Assembly (NCBI GenBank): GCA_050999155.1
Contig: JBPCPM010000051.1
Location: 1-29,002 of the forward strand
Reading direction: 5' to 3'
Origin: JBPCPM01 sp050999155
GTDB lineage: Bacteria > Actinomycetota > Thermoleophilia > Solirubrobacterales > 70-9
DNA length: 29,002 nucleotides
Shown: piece by piece, positions 1 to 6,794 of the stretch
Layout: the number at the start of each line of letters is the position of its first letter
Position numbering within the stretch: position 1 is the first letter of the stretch
Program-made: the position numbers and the translations under genes
Notes under the pieces: generated by a model
Seen by the model: only the letters and a program-made list of their open reading frames with translations
Database searches by the model: none
What the model was told of the DNA's origin: nothing

Positions 1-740
1 TTGACCAGAACCGACCCCCGGGGCATGAGCTCCAGCTCGCGGCGGCCGATCAGCCCCCGCGACCCGTCTGTCAGGCTGGCGTGCAGGGTGAGGATCTCGG
101 CGCGGGCGAGGAGCTCCTCGAGCCCCGCCCGCTGCACCGGCGGTTCGAACGCTCCTGCATCGACTGCCGGGTCGGAGGCGAGAATCGACGCGTCGAAGGC
201 GGTGAGGTAGCGCCCGACGATCTGGCCTAGGCGCCCGTAGCCGACGATCCCGACCGTCTTGCCGTGGATCTCCGAACCCCAGAACCGGTTGCGGTCCCAC
301 CCCCCCGCGCGCACATGCTCTACTGCGCTGGGGACCCGGCGAAGCAGGCCGAGCAGCAGCCCGATCGTATGCTCCGCGGTGGCACGGACCTCTCGGAGCT
401 CGTTCGTTCGGTCGCGAAGCGACAACACCTCGATGCCGAGCTCCGTCGCGGTATCGAGATCGACGTGATCGAGTCCGGTGGTCGGGGTGACGATGGCGCG
501 CAGGCGGGTCGCCCGTTCCAGGAGCTCCCTGTCCAGGGAGTGTCGAAGCCCCGCCCACAGCACGTCTGTCTCGCCGATCGCGTCGAGCAGTTGTCCACGG
601 TCGAGGTCGCGAAGCGCGAGGGCTCCGAGCTCGCGGAGCCTGGCCGCTGCGGCCGGGGAGAAGCCCCCGCTTTCGGCTACGAGGATGGCAGGGTCGGCGA
701 CCGGCTCGCGGCCGGCCGGATGGGCGGGCGGGCCCTTCAC
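1..740 (-). CDS. D-isomer-specific 2-hydroxyacid dehydrogenase (phosphoglycerate-dehydrogenase-like), 3' end outside window
   Basis: Translation of the minus strand gives 246 residues running off the window edge. Residues 1-150 resemble the split substrate-binding domain. The NAD-binding Rossmann domain follows, with GYGRLG at 167-172, the acidic ribose-binding residue in ASDP near 190, and the family stretch LTLHASLTDGSRGL near 218-230, ending at RGSVLV where the catalytic Arg, Glu and His segments would begin. Family enzymes oxidise or reduce 2-hydroxy/2-keto acids with NAD(H); the substrate here cannot be told. The GTG at 740 overlaps the upstream methyltransferase stop (GTGA), and a G-rich stretch lies just upstream; an in-frame ATG at 758 is the alternative. 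It is the third gene of a minus-strand run with the methyltransferase and GT2, so it may make an acidic precursor or decoration for the glycan. That role is inference; the family call is firm. Confidence 0.85.
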   Translation of the reverse strand, partial: MKGPPAHPAGREPVADPAILVAESGGFSPAAAARLRELGALALRDLDRGQLLDAIGETDVLWAGLRHSLDRELLERATRLRAIVTPTTGLDHVDLDTATELGIEVLSLRDRTNELREVRATAEHTIGLLLGLLRRVPSAVEHVRAGGWDRNRFWGSEIHGKTVGIVGYGRLGQIVGRYLTAFDASILASDPAVDAGAFEPPVQRAGLEELLARAEILTLHASLTDGSRGLIGRRELELMPRGSVLV

Positions 741-1579
741 ATCCGCGCCCCCATCCATCGGAGCGGACGCGTGAGCCGCCACGACGCCGAGGACTCGACA
801 CGTTCCAGCCACTCCCGGTGCTTCGCCTGGGCGCCGACCGTCTGGGACATCCGGTTGCTTTCCACCCGGGCCATGAGCTCGCACAGGAACTCCCGGCTGT
901 CGAGCCGTGCGAGCTGGTCGCGCAGGGCCGTGTCACGTTCGAGCGCGCCGACGGGGATCAGGGCGATGAGCCCACTGAAGGCGGGAAGTACGCGGACCTC
1001 GTACAGGCCGGGGTTGTCCGCGAGAAAGTCCTCGTAGGCGGTGAGCACGCCGTTGCGCGGCCCTCCCTCGCGCTCGGCGTGGGCGATGGTCGGCTTGGTT
1101 CCGTAGTCCGAGAGCCCCGATCCCGGGAGCAGGCCCGACCGCCGCCACCGCTGCGTGAACTGCTCCGGGATCGTGCTGGGGTCGTAGTACATGTCCCGCC
1201 GTCCGTAGGAGCACACGTCGTGGCCCAGCACGAGCGGCGGTCCTGACCGTCCCTTGTCCTTGAGCAGCGCCAGCTCGTGAAAGACGGTGTACCAGTTGTG
1301 GTCGCCGTCGACGAGGACGAGGTCGAGCTCCGGAAGCCGGGGGAGAACCTCCAGGGAAAGGCCACGGTGCATCTTGACGGCCGCGCGGTGCTCGGCGGGC
1401 AGGTCGTCGAGGGCAAACTGCGGTGCGGGGTCGACCACGTGGACGGTGCTCTGACGGCTCGACGCCCACTCGGCGAGCCGCTCGGTCGTCGTTCCCCTGT
1501 AGGCGCCGATCTCGGCGATCGCCTTCGGCCCCAACGCGTCGCACAGCGGCAGGGCTACGAGATCCCAGAACGCGATCAT
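737..1579 (-). CDS. Class I SAM-dependent methyltransferase (Methyltransf_24-like)
   Basis: The 280-residue protein has a SAM-binding motif I, EIGAYRGTTT, at 23-32, an acidic motif II around HVVDPAP near 47-53, DLVLVDGDHNW at 86-96, and HDVCSYGRRDMYYDP at 120-134. This DGDH arrangement is typical of small-molecule or sugar O-methyltransferases found in polysaccharide loci. The C-terminal segment is Arg-rich (SASWRLTRPLR), a tail often seen on actinobacterial glycan enzymes. Its ATG overlaps the stop of the upstream GT2 by 4 bp (ATGA), and its stop overlaps the start of the dehydrogenase, so the three genes are probably co-translated. It probably methylates a sugar hydroxyl or an acidic side group of the glycan; the acceptor is unknown. 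Confidence 0.85.
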   Translation of the reverse strand: MIAFWDLVALPLCDALGPKAIAEIGAYRGTTTERLAEWASSRQSTVHVVDPAPQFALDDLPAEHRAAVKMHRGLSLEVLPRLPELDLVLVDGDHNWYTVFHELALLKDKGRSGPPLVLGHDVCSYGRRDMYYDPSTIPEQFTQRWRRSGLLPGSGLSDYGTKPTIAHAEREGGPRNGVLTAYEDFLADNPGLYEVRVLPAFSGLIALIPVGALERDTALRDQLARLDSREFLCELMARVESNRMSQTVGAQAKHREWLERVESSASWRLTRPLRWMGARM

Positions 1580-2451
1580 CGGTCCCTCCTTCGTCGTGCG
1601 TACCCGGCCGCCTCGGTGAGCGCTGCGGAGATCCGTCGTCGAGGGCTCGCCACGGCCGCGAGCTCGTGCTTGTGACGTTGACGGTTTTCGTGGGTGACCA
1701 CCGCCGCGCAGATCCTCGCGTACAGATCGGCGCGCTGGAGCGGATCCTCAACGACAGCCGCCCACCGCTTCATCTCCTCCAGCCGATCCTCGATCGACAC
1801 GTGACTCCGCGGGGGGCTCGCGAGCCTCAGGGCGGTCGGCCGGGCACCCGTGGCGCCCGTGAGCCAGGAAGCCGCGACGAACTGTTGCCACATGTAGACG
1901 TCCGAAGCTGTGCCGGCCGGCCGTGTCCGCCATCCGAAGGGAAGCTTGCGGTAGGCATCCATCGTGTGGCCGACGAACGAGATCCCCGGACCGGCTCGAC
2001 CCGCCATCAGGCTCTTGCGGGTCAATGGACTGGAATAGTTCTCGAATCGCGGACGGGAGGGGCCGCCGCGCTCCCCGATCGTCACCTTCGGCGTGTTTGC
2101 GAAGTCCGCGGCGGCGAGGATCGGGAGCATATGCTCGACGTGGTCGGGGAGCCACAGATCATCGTCGGCGAGGTACATCACCACCTCGCCCTGCGCTTGC
2201 TGAAGGGCGGCATGCCGATGGACCTCGCCGAGACCGGGGCCCTTCGGGTTGTCGAAGTAGGTGACCCGCGCGTCGGCTTTGGAAAGCTCGGCTGCGATCG
2301 TGCTGGTCACCTCCGGTGCGCCGTCGCCGACGATCAACACCTCGAGAACCTCGGTGGTCTGGTCGAGCGCACTGCGCGCCGCCAGCTCGACCAGCGGGCC
2401 GTGATCGTGGGTCGGGATGACTACGGTGACCGGCGGGGAGCGGTGGCTCAT
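1576..2451 (-). CDS. Family 2 glycosyltransferase
   Basis: 291 residues from the ATG at 2451. The GT-A nucleotide-binding half opens with VTVVIPTHDHGPLVELAARS at 8-27, followed by VGDG at 41-44 and a DxD-type metal site LADDDLW at 94-100. The C-terminal part is helical and basic and shows no membrane segment. GT2 enzymes transfer a sugar from an NDP-sugar with inversion; donor and acceptor cannot be read here. An upstream in-frame ATG (2574) would add an Arg-rich, unconserved leader running into the divergent sulfotransferase gene, so it is rejected. A TAGCGT box lies exactly 7 nt before ATG 2451, which suits a leaderless message. It heads the minus-strand run with the methyltransferase and the 2-hydroxyacid dehydrogenase. 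Confidence 0.88.
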   Translation of the reverse strand: MSHRSPPVTVVIPTHDHGPLVELAARSALDQTTEVLEVLIVGDGAPEVTSTIAAELSKADARVTYFDNPKGPGLGEVHRHAALQQAQGEVVMYLADDDLWLPDHVEHMLPILAAADFANTPKVTIGERGGPSRPRFENYSSPLTRKSLMAGRAGPGISFVGHTMDAYRKLPFGWRTRPAGTASDVYMWQQFVAASWLTGATGARPTALRLASPPRSHVSIEDRLEEMKRWAAVVEDPLQRADLYARICAAVVTHENRQRHKHELAAVASPRRRISAALTEAAGYARRRRDR

Positions 2452-2458
2452 CGCCTGA

Positions 2459-2464
2459 ACGCTA
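2459..2464 (-). promoter_or_regulatory. Candidate -10 box (TAGCGT) for the GT2 operon
   Basis: TAGCGT on the minus strand is separated by exactly 7 nt from the ATG at 2451, and no Shine-Dalgarno sequence is visible. The spacing fits a transcript starting at or next to the start codon. No clear -35 is seen. Confidence 0.45.
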
Positions 2465-2504
2465 TCGACCGTAGTCGTACCCGGCTCAGGACCGTGCGAT
2501 GCGC

Positions 2505-2510
2505 TAGCCT
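2505..2510 (+). promoter_or_regulatory. Candidate -10 box (TAGCCT) for the first sulfotransferase
   Basis: TAGCCT is followed by exactly 7 nt and then the in-frame TTG at 2518. Together with the minus-strand box at 2459-2464 it forms a compact divergent promoter region. It supports TTG 2518 as a leaderless start. Confidence 0.45.
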
Positions 2511-2517
2511 CACGCCC

Positions 2518-3315
2518 TTGCCTGGACCGACAGTCGTGCACGGCGAACCGGGGATCATCGCCACCGGGATGCATCGGTCGGGGACCTCGTTGCTCGGCCA
2601 GACGTTGGCCTCGTTCGGGTTCTTCCTAGGGCCCGATCTCGTTCCGGCCGAACGCCCCAACCCGCGGGGGTTCTTCGAAGAGCGCAGCATCGTCAAGCTC
2701 CACGCTGCCGCGCTCAGGGAAAATGGGACGAGGGCGCTAGACCCTGCCATGCTCCGCGCGCGCCCGCCGCGGATGACCCCGGAGCGCGCCGAAGAGGCCG
2801 CAACCTTGATGCGGGACACGTTCGGGGATCGGTCGAGGTGGGCGTGGAAGGACCCCCGCGCGTCCCTGTTTCTCCCGTTTTGGAAGTCGATGGTTCCTCA
2901 GGCGAGGTTCGTGTTCGCCGTCCGAGACCCCGCACTGGTCGCGTGGTCGCTTCTGCGCCGAGGCGACAGGCTCGGGGTCGTCGGACCTCGCCTTCGGCCC
3001 ATCCGCGCGTCCATGAAGGCCTGGGCCGCCCTGAACGCGTGGTGGGAGTACAACCGGCGCATCGCCGTGTTTGCGGCGGCCAATCCCGAACGGGTCGCCG
3101 TTCTGATGACCCCACACGACCTCCGTGAGACGAGTCGGCTGGAACGGGTGCTGGCCGGATGGGGATTCGACCTCGACCAGGCAGGGGTCGAGGCGCGGCC
3201 GTTCGAAGAGAACCTCCTCACCTCCTCGCCTCCCGGCTGGCTCAGGGTTTTGGCGGCCGGGCGGCCGGAGATCCAGCGGCTACACCGTCAGCTGGCCGCC
3301 CTCCGGGGTAGCTGA
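2518..3315 (+). CDS. PAPS-dependent sulfotransferase family protein
   Basis: 265 residues from TTG 2518. The N-terminus carries the P-loop-like 5'-phosphosulfate site GMHRSGTSLLG, with HRSGTS at 19-24. The 3'-phosphate site is FVFAVRDPALVAWSLLRR near 131-148, preceded by the usual AWKDPR. This layout marks the bacterial sulfotransferase family that moves sulfate from PAPS to a sugar or lipid hydroxyl. Starts at GTG 2494, TTG 2518 and GTG 2536 are all in frame; TTG 2518 is chosen because a TAGCCT box lies 7 nt upstream, and GTG 2536 would still keep the whole domain. The gene diverges from the GT2 and converges on a second sulfotransferase, with 74 bp of overlap at the 3' ends. No PAPS synthesis genes are in the window. 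Confidence 0.85.
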   Translation: MPGPTVVHGEPGIIATGMHRSGTSLLGQTLASFGFFLGPDLVPAERPNPRGFFEERSIVKLHAAALRENGTRALDPAMLRARPPRMTPERAEEAATLMRDTFGDRSRWAWKDPRASLFLPFWKSMVPQARFVFAVRDPALVAWSLLRRGDRLGVVGPRLRPIRASMKAWAALNAWWEYNRRIAVFAAANPERVAVLMTPHDLRETSRLERVLAGWGFDLDQAGVEARPFEENLLTSSPPGWLRVLAAGRPEIQRLHRQLAALRGS

Positions 3316-4174
3316 TCGGCGAGGCTGATTCCCCGCCCGGGTAGCCGGCGTCGAGCGACTCGTGACCCGCGCCGATGAGCATCGCACGCAGCAACGGCGA
3401 GGGAGGAGAAGGCGGGGATCCCAGCCGCAGGCTGTAGCCGAAGACGCGGAGCCGCCGCTCCAGCGAGCCGGAGCGCAGCAGGAGCCCCACCTGCCGGTAC
3501 CGCCGGCGCCGCCAGTGGTCCAGATAACGCTCGTCCAATCCCGCTCGAATCTCGAACCGGTTCGAGCGCGAGCCGAGCGGGAGCCACCGGGCCAGCTCCT
3601 CCACCACGTCCGCCGGGCGCTCGACGAGGTCCGCGTACCGGACGACCCGGAGGTGGCTCAGGCTCGGTGCGTCCGCCAAGAAGCACTCGTGAGCCGTCAG
3701 CCAGTGGCGCAGCAGCGAGGCTAGGCTGCTCGAGGCCCCCACCCGTTTCTTCTCCCCCGCTACCACCGCGAGGGGGTGGCGCATGATGACGAGAAACCTC
3801 GCCCACGGAAACAGGGCTTGGAGAAAGCGCGTCCGCACCAGGTTGGGAGGCGATTTCTCCACCAGCACGCGACGCCCCGAGTCCCAATAGGGAAGCCACG
3901 CCTCAAGCAGCTTTCGGCGGTTGGCCTCGGACACGAGCTCGGAGCGCTCGGTCAGGTGCGCGTCCGGGTGGGAGGCAAACCGGCCGGGCCCTCCCAGGGC
4001 CGACGCCGGCGGATACACTGTCTGCAGATGCTGGCCTTCGTCCTGGGACACCCCGGTTCCGGAGAGTCGAGTGACATCCGCGTGGTCGGCCAGCACGTTG
4101 GCGAGCAGGGACGTACCGCTGCGGTGCAAGCCCGCGACGAACACCAGGTCGTGACCCTCGAGCTCTTCCGACAT
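3242..4174 (-). CDS. Second PAPS-dependent sulfotransferase family protein
   Basis: 310 residues from ATG 4174. VFVAGLHRSGTSLLAN at 11-26 holds the 5'-phosphosulfate site (HRSGTS, 17-22). EKSPPN near 107-112 and FLVIMRHPLAVVAG at 127-140 give the 3'-phosphate site; these are standard landmarks of the family. The C-terminus is Pro- and Gly-rich and lies in the segment that overlaps the other sulfotransferase. The longer reading from 4405 adds a 77-residue leader antisense to the neighbouring GT gene and is not believed. Beyond the binding sites the two sulfotransferases are quite different, so they probably act on different acceptors rather than being a recent duplicate. No clear promoter box or SD is visible upstream. 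Confidence 0.87.
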   Translation of the reverse strand: MSEELEGHDLVFVAGLHRSGTSLLANVLADHADVTRLSGTGVSQDEGQHLQTVYPPASALGGPGRFASHPDAHLTERSELVSEANRRKLLEAWLPYWDSGRRVLVEKSPPNLVRTRFLQALFPWARFLVIMRHPLAVVAGEKKRVGASSSLASLLRHWLTAHECFLADAPSLSHLRVVRYADLVERPADVVEELARWLPLGSRSNRFEIRAGLDERYLDHWRRRRYRQVGLLLRSGSLERRLRVFGYSLRLGSPPSPPSPLLRAMLIGAGHESLDAGYPGGESASPISYPGGRPADGVAAGSPAARPPKP

Positions 4175-4231
4175 CACTGGTCGGCCCTGCGGGTAGCACG
4201 GATTGCGTGAAGCTGGCCCACGGACTTGGCC

Positions 4232-4237
4232 TATCCT
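4232..4237 (+). promoter_or_regulatory. Candidate -10 box (TATCCT) for the GT at 4316
   Basis: TATCCT in the divergent gap 4175-4315. It would give a leader of about 70 nt ending in the strong SD GGAGGG (4305-4310), 5 nt before GTG 4316. The -35 is not convincing. Confidence 0.35.
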
Positions 4238-4315
4238 ACCTGCGAAGGTCGGAAGGGTTCCGCCCACCGGCCCTTGACGAAGCTCTTGCCGGAGGCAACG
4301 TGGAGGAGGGACAGG

Positions 4316-5359
4316 GTGAGGCTTGTCCTTGCGCTGCTTACACACAACGAGGCAGACATTCTCGAAACTACCCTGCGGTATCACTTCGATCAGGGGATCG
4401 ATCATGTCGTGGCATACGACGACCAGTCGACCGACGGGACGTGCCGGCTGCTGCGCGACGGGGAGCGTGCCGGGAAGGTGACGGTTCTTCCTCGGCTGCC
4501 CGGGACGTACCTGACCGACGGCGCACGGTGGCGAACGAGGCTCCTACGCCACGCCGCCAGCGAGCTTCGGCCAGACTGGATCCTGGGCAGCGATCCGGAC
4601 GAGTTCTGGTGGCCTCTCGGTGGCGATCTCAAGGACGCGTTCGCCCGCGTTCCCGAGGCGGCGGAGTACGTGATAGCTCCCCGCACCGACTTTGTCTACA
4701 CCGAGCCGGTTACCCCGGGTCGCGCGGTGGAGGAGCAGGTGCTACGTGAGAGCGTCTCGACGCTGGCCCCCAAGGTTGCTGTTCGGCCGTTTCCCGACCT
4801 CGTGGCTGCCGGGGGCTTTCACCGGGTAGCACGCTCGGGGACGCTGGAAAGGCTCGACAAGCTCGAAACGGGCGAGCCGCTGCGTGCGTCGGGGGTGCTG
4901 CCTGCCCGCCTCTTTCACTACGCAGTGCGCAGCCAGGCCCAGTTCGAGTGGGTGGGGACAGAAAAGGAGCGCCCGGATCCCAAGCCGCCCGCCAGACGTC
5001 GCGACGCCGTCTACCGCACGTTTGTCGAGAGCGGGTGGCAGGGAGATGAGCTCGACCTCGGCGCGCCCTGGCGTCAGGAGGCCATCCGGCGCGGACTCCA
5101 GGAAGGCGTGTTCGTCGTGGACCGTCGGGTCGCTCGCTTCCTCGCGGATGGCCACATTGGCGACGGCAAACAAACCGCCGCCGATGTGACCGAGGCGAAC
5201 CAGCAGGTGATCGAGAATCTCGCGCGCAAGGAGACGAGCCTGCGAAGCCGGACGCACCGCCTGCATCAAGACATCGAGTCCGAGCGCGAAGCTAACCGCC
5301 GTTGGGTCGGGCGCGGCGCCGGCCGACTGGCAGGAGCTCTCAGGCTGCGTATCCGCTAA
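4316..5359 (+). CDS. GT2-like glycosyltransferase (Glyco_tranf_2_4 type), DEFWWP family, copy 1
   Basis: 347 residues. Starting at GTG 4316 the protein opens directly with the conserved domain MRLVLALLTHNEADILE; GGAGGG at 4305-4310 supports this start over TTG 4226. DDQSTDGT at 35-42 is the nucleotide-binding acidic motif and DPDEFWWP at 93-100 the DxD-like metal site. The rest contains aromatic and basic segments and a polar, probably coiled-coil C-terminus (about 290-330). These enzymes belong to the GT2_4/GT92-like group, often found in capsule or exopolysaccharide loci. The gene meets a close paralogue tail to tail, overlapping it by 4 bp at the stops; the first 100 residues of the two align without a gap. 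The sugar transferred is unknown. Confidence 0.87.
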   Translation: MRLVLALLTHNEADILETTLRYHFDQGIDHVVAYDDQSTDGTCRLLRDGERAGKVTVLPRLPGTYLTDGARWRTRLLRHAASELRPDWILGSDPDEFWWPLGGDLKDAFARVPEAAEYVIAPRTDFVYTEPVTPGRAVEEQVLRESVSTLAPKVAVRPFPDLVAAGGFHRVARSGTLERLDKLETGEPLRASGVLPARLFHYAVRSQAQFEWVGTEKERPDPKPPARRRDAVYRTFVESGWQGDELDLGAPWRQEAIRRGLQEGVFVVDRRVARFLADGHIGDGKQTAADVTEANQQVIENLARKETSLRSRTHRLHQDIESEREANRRWVGRGAGRLAGALRLRIR

Positions 5360-6432
5360 CGGACCTTGCGCCGGGCTCGGCCGGTCCGACGCAGGTTCCC
5401 CACGGCCCGACCCATCTGCAGCCACCGGTTGCTCGCCAGCGACTCGACCTGGCCCTTGAGCCGCTGCCGCCTTCCTCGGAGGTAATGGTTCTCGCTCAAC
5501 AGGGCGTCGACGACCAGTCGCATGACCTCCGTGGCTTCGTCGTCGGGTCGCGGTGGATCAACGGAGGCGGTTTCCGCCGGAGGCTGGGAGCCCTCGACCA
5601 GTCCCTCGCGGGCCAAGAAGGCGGCCAGGCGCCTGTCCTCGACGATTGCGCCTTGGCGCACGTGTTCGGCGATCGCCTCGGCCCGCCGACCGGGCAGGGC
5701 AGATGCATCAACCGCCGAGTGCTCCGGCGAGCGCCGCATGCGGTTGAGCACCGGGTCCCGAGCCAGGGCCGGAGGCGCGCCACCGGCCGGCGGCTCCACG
5801 AAGGCCCAGCGGCGGACCGGGAAGTGAAAGACCCTGATGGGGAACACGGGCGAGGCTCGAAGGTCATACTCGCGATCCTCCTTGCCTGACCACGCGAGCT
5901 CGTCGAGGGTCGGGTCGGTAAGCGCATGATGGCTGCCCGTCCCCACCACCACGTGGGGCGATCCTCGGTGGGCCACCTTGGCCGAGATCGGTGAGGTCGC
6001 CTCCCGTAGGGTGATCCGCTCTACCCGCCCGTCTTGCGATTCGTCGCCGATGATGAAGTCCGTCCGGGGGGCCACGACCACGCCGCAGTCACCGGGCACG
6101 GTCGCGAATGCGTCCACGAGTGTTCCCCGCAGGGGCCACCAGAACTCGTCGGCGTCGTTGTTGATTACCCAATCTGCCTGGTGCTCGGTGGCAGCCCGAC
6201 GGGCGAGCAGCGTGAGCCACCGTGACTGCGCGGCGTACATCTCGCCCTCGGGACGCGCGATGCGCGTCAGGCGCCCCCCGCGGGCGTGGCGATCGAGGAT
6301 GCTGCCCGTGGCGTCGGTGCTGCGATCGTCGATCGCCAGGACGTGATGCACGCCCTGGGCAAAGTGGTAGACCAGGTTGGCGTCGAGGATGTCCTCCTCG
6401 TTGTGGACGATCAACGTCATCACGATGCGCAT
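5356..6432 (-). CDS. GT2-like glycosyltransferase (Glyco_tranf_2_4 type), DEFWWP family, copy 2
   Basis: 358 residues from ATG 6432, with an SD-like GGGAGA 6 nt upstream. MRIVMTLIVHNEEDILD opens the domain, DDRSTDAT lies at 35-42 and DADEFWWP at 93-100, exactly the positions found in the neighbour at 4316. The central region (RTDFI, KVAHR, FHFPVR) also parallels that gene, so the two are paralogues. The C-terminus is basic (RRTGRARRKVR) and preceded by a probable short coiled coil. A longer reading from 6504 is rejected because it overlaps the divergent small gene and its leader is unconserved. The inverted pair probably arose by duplication and then diverged to use different acceptors or donors; that is inference. 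Confidence 0.87.
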   Translation of the reverse strand: MRIVMTLIVHNEEDILDANLVYHFAQGVHHVLAIDDRSTDATGSILDRHARGGRLTRIARPEGEMYAAQSRWLTLLARRAATEHQADWVINNDADEFWWPLRGTLVDAFATVPGDCGVVVAPRTDFIIGDESQDGRVERITLREATSPISAKVAHRGSPHVVVGTGSHHALTDPTLDELAWSGKEDREYDLRASPVFPIRVFHFPVRRWAFVEPPAGGAPPALARDPVLNRMRRSPEHSAVDASALPGRRAEAIAEHVRQGAIVEDRRLAAFLAREGLVEGSQPPAETASVDPPRPDDEATEVMRLVVDALLSENHYLRGRRQRLKGQVESLASNRWLQMGRAVGNLRRTGRARRKVR

Positions 6433-6477
6433 GGTTCGTCTCCCGGGGTGTCGATCGCGGACGCCTGAAGGGTGGGA

Positions 6478-6483
6478 ACGGTA
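6478..6483 (-). promoter_or_regulatory. Candidate -10 box (TACCGT) for the GT at 6432
   Basis: TACCGT on the minus strand, giving a leader of roughly 40 nt with an SD-like GGGAGA near ATG 6432. It shares two bases with the plus-strand box at 6482-6487, so the two divergent promoters would exclude each other. Confidence 0.3.
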
Positions 6484-6487
6484 GCCT
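6482..6487 (+). promoter_or_regulatory. Candidate -10 box (TAGCCT) for the small membrane protein
   Basis: TAGCCT lies 15 nt before ATG 6503, leaving a leader of only about 8 nt. There is no SD. It overlaps the divergent box at 6478-6483. Confidence 0.3.
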
Positions 6488-6502
6488 CCCGGCCGCCTGA
6501 CC

Positions 6503-6733
6503 ATGACTCCGGACGACCAGCATCACGGCACCTCGAAGCTCCCGCCGGGGTTACGGCGGGATGTCAGGCACGCGGCCGCGGCCGCCGTCATCGGGCTGGT
6601 GCTGTTCCTCGGAGGGTTCGCGTTCGGGGCTGCTTTCGACCTGCCTTCGGGTCTCGTGATCGCCGGGGCGTGCGTGCTCACGGTCGTCATCGTGGCCACG
6701 ATCGTCTGGCTTCTCCGAGTGGCCGGGCGGTGA
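6503..6733 (+). CDS. Small two-helix membrane protein, function unknown
   Basis: 76 residues. A polar N-terminus of about 22 residues (with LPPGLRRDVRHA) is followed by two hydrophobic helices, roughly 23-45 and 50-71, joined by a short turn at DLPSG, and a tiny basic C-terminus (RVAGR). The strong hydrophobic pattern and the lack of an equally sensible alternative frame support a real gene. I recognise no family. It lies 55 bp before a methyltransferase on the same strand and diverges from a glycosyltransferase, so it could be a membrane partner of a glycan enzyme, but nothing in the sequence proves this. Confidence 0.6.
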   Translation: MTPDDQHHGTSKLPPGLRRDVRHAAAAAVIGLVLFLGGFAFGAAFDLPSGLVIAGACVLTVVIVATIVWLLRVAGR

Positions 6734-6754
6734 GGGTGCCGGAGCGTCCGCTGG

Positions 6755-6769
6755 GGCGGCCGGGCCGCC
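6755..6769 (+). other. GC-rich hairpin between the small membrane protein and the methyltransferase
   Basis: GGCGGCC, one base, then GGCCGCC: a perfect 7-bp inverted repeat (in practice a shorter stem with a small loop). There is no U tract. It could weaken read-through into the methyltransferase, or be chance in GC-rich DNA. Confidence 0.3.
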
Positions 6770-6777
6770 GGGCCCCC

Positions 6778-6783
6778 TACCGT
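6778..6783 (+). promoter_or_regulatory. Candidate -10 box (TACCGT) for the methyltransferase at 6795
   Basis: TACCGT lies 5 nt before GTG 6789 and 11 nt before ATG 6795, again close to a start without an SD. Weak evidence on its own. Confidence 0.25.
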
Positions 6784-6794
6784 GGCCGGTGGGC

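Noticed and set aside
1423..2517. Long plus-strand open frame continuous with the first sulfotransferase
   Set aside because: It is antisense to the GT2 and methyltransferase genes and low-complexity Arg/Pro/Gly-rich; only the part from about 2518 has sulfotransferase features.
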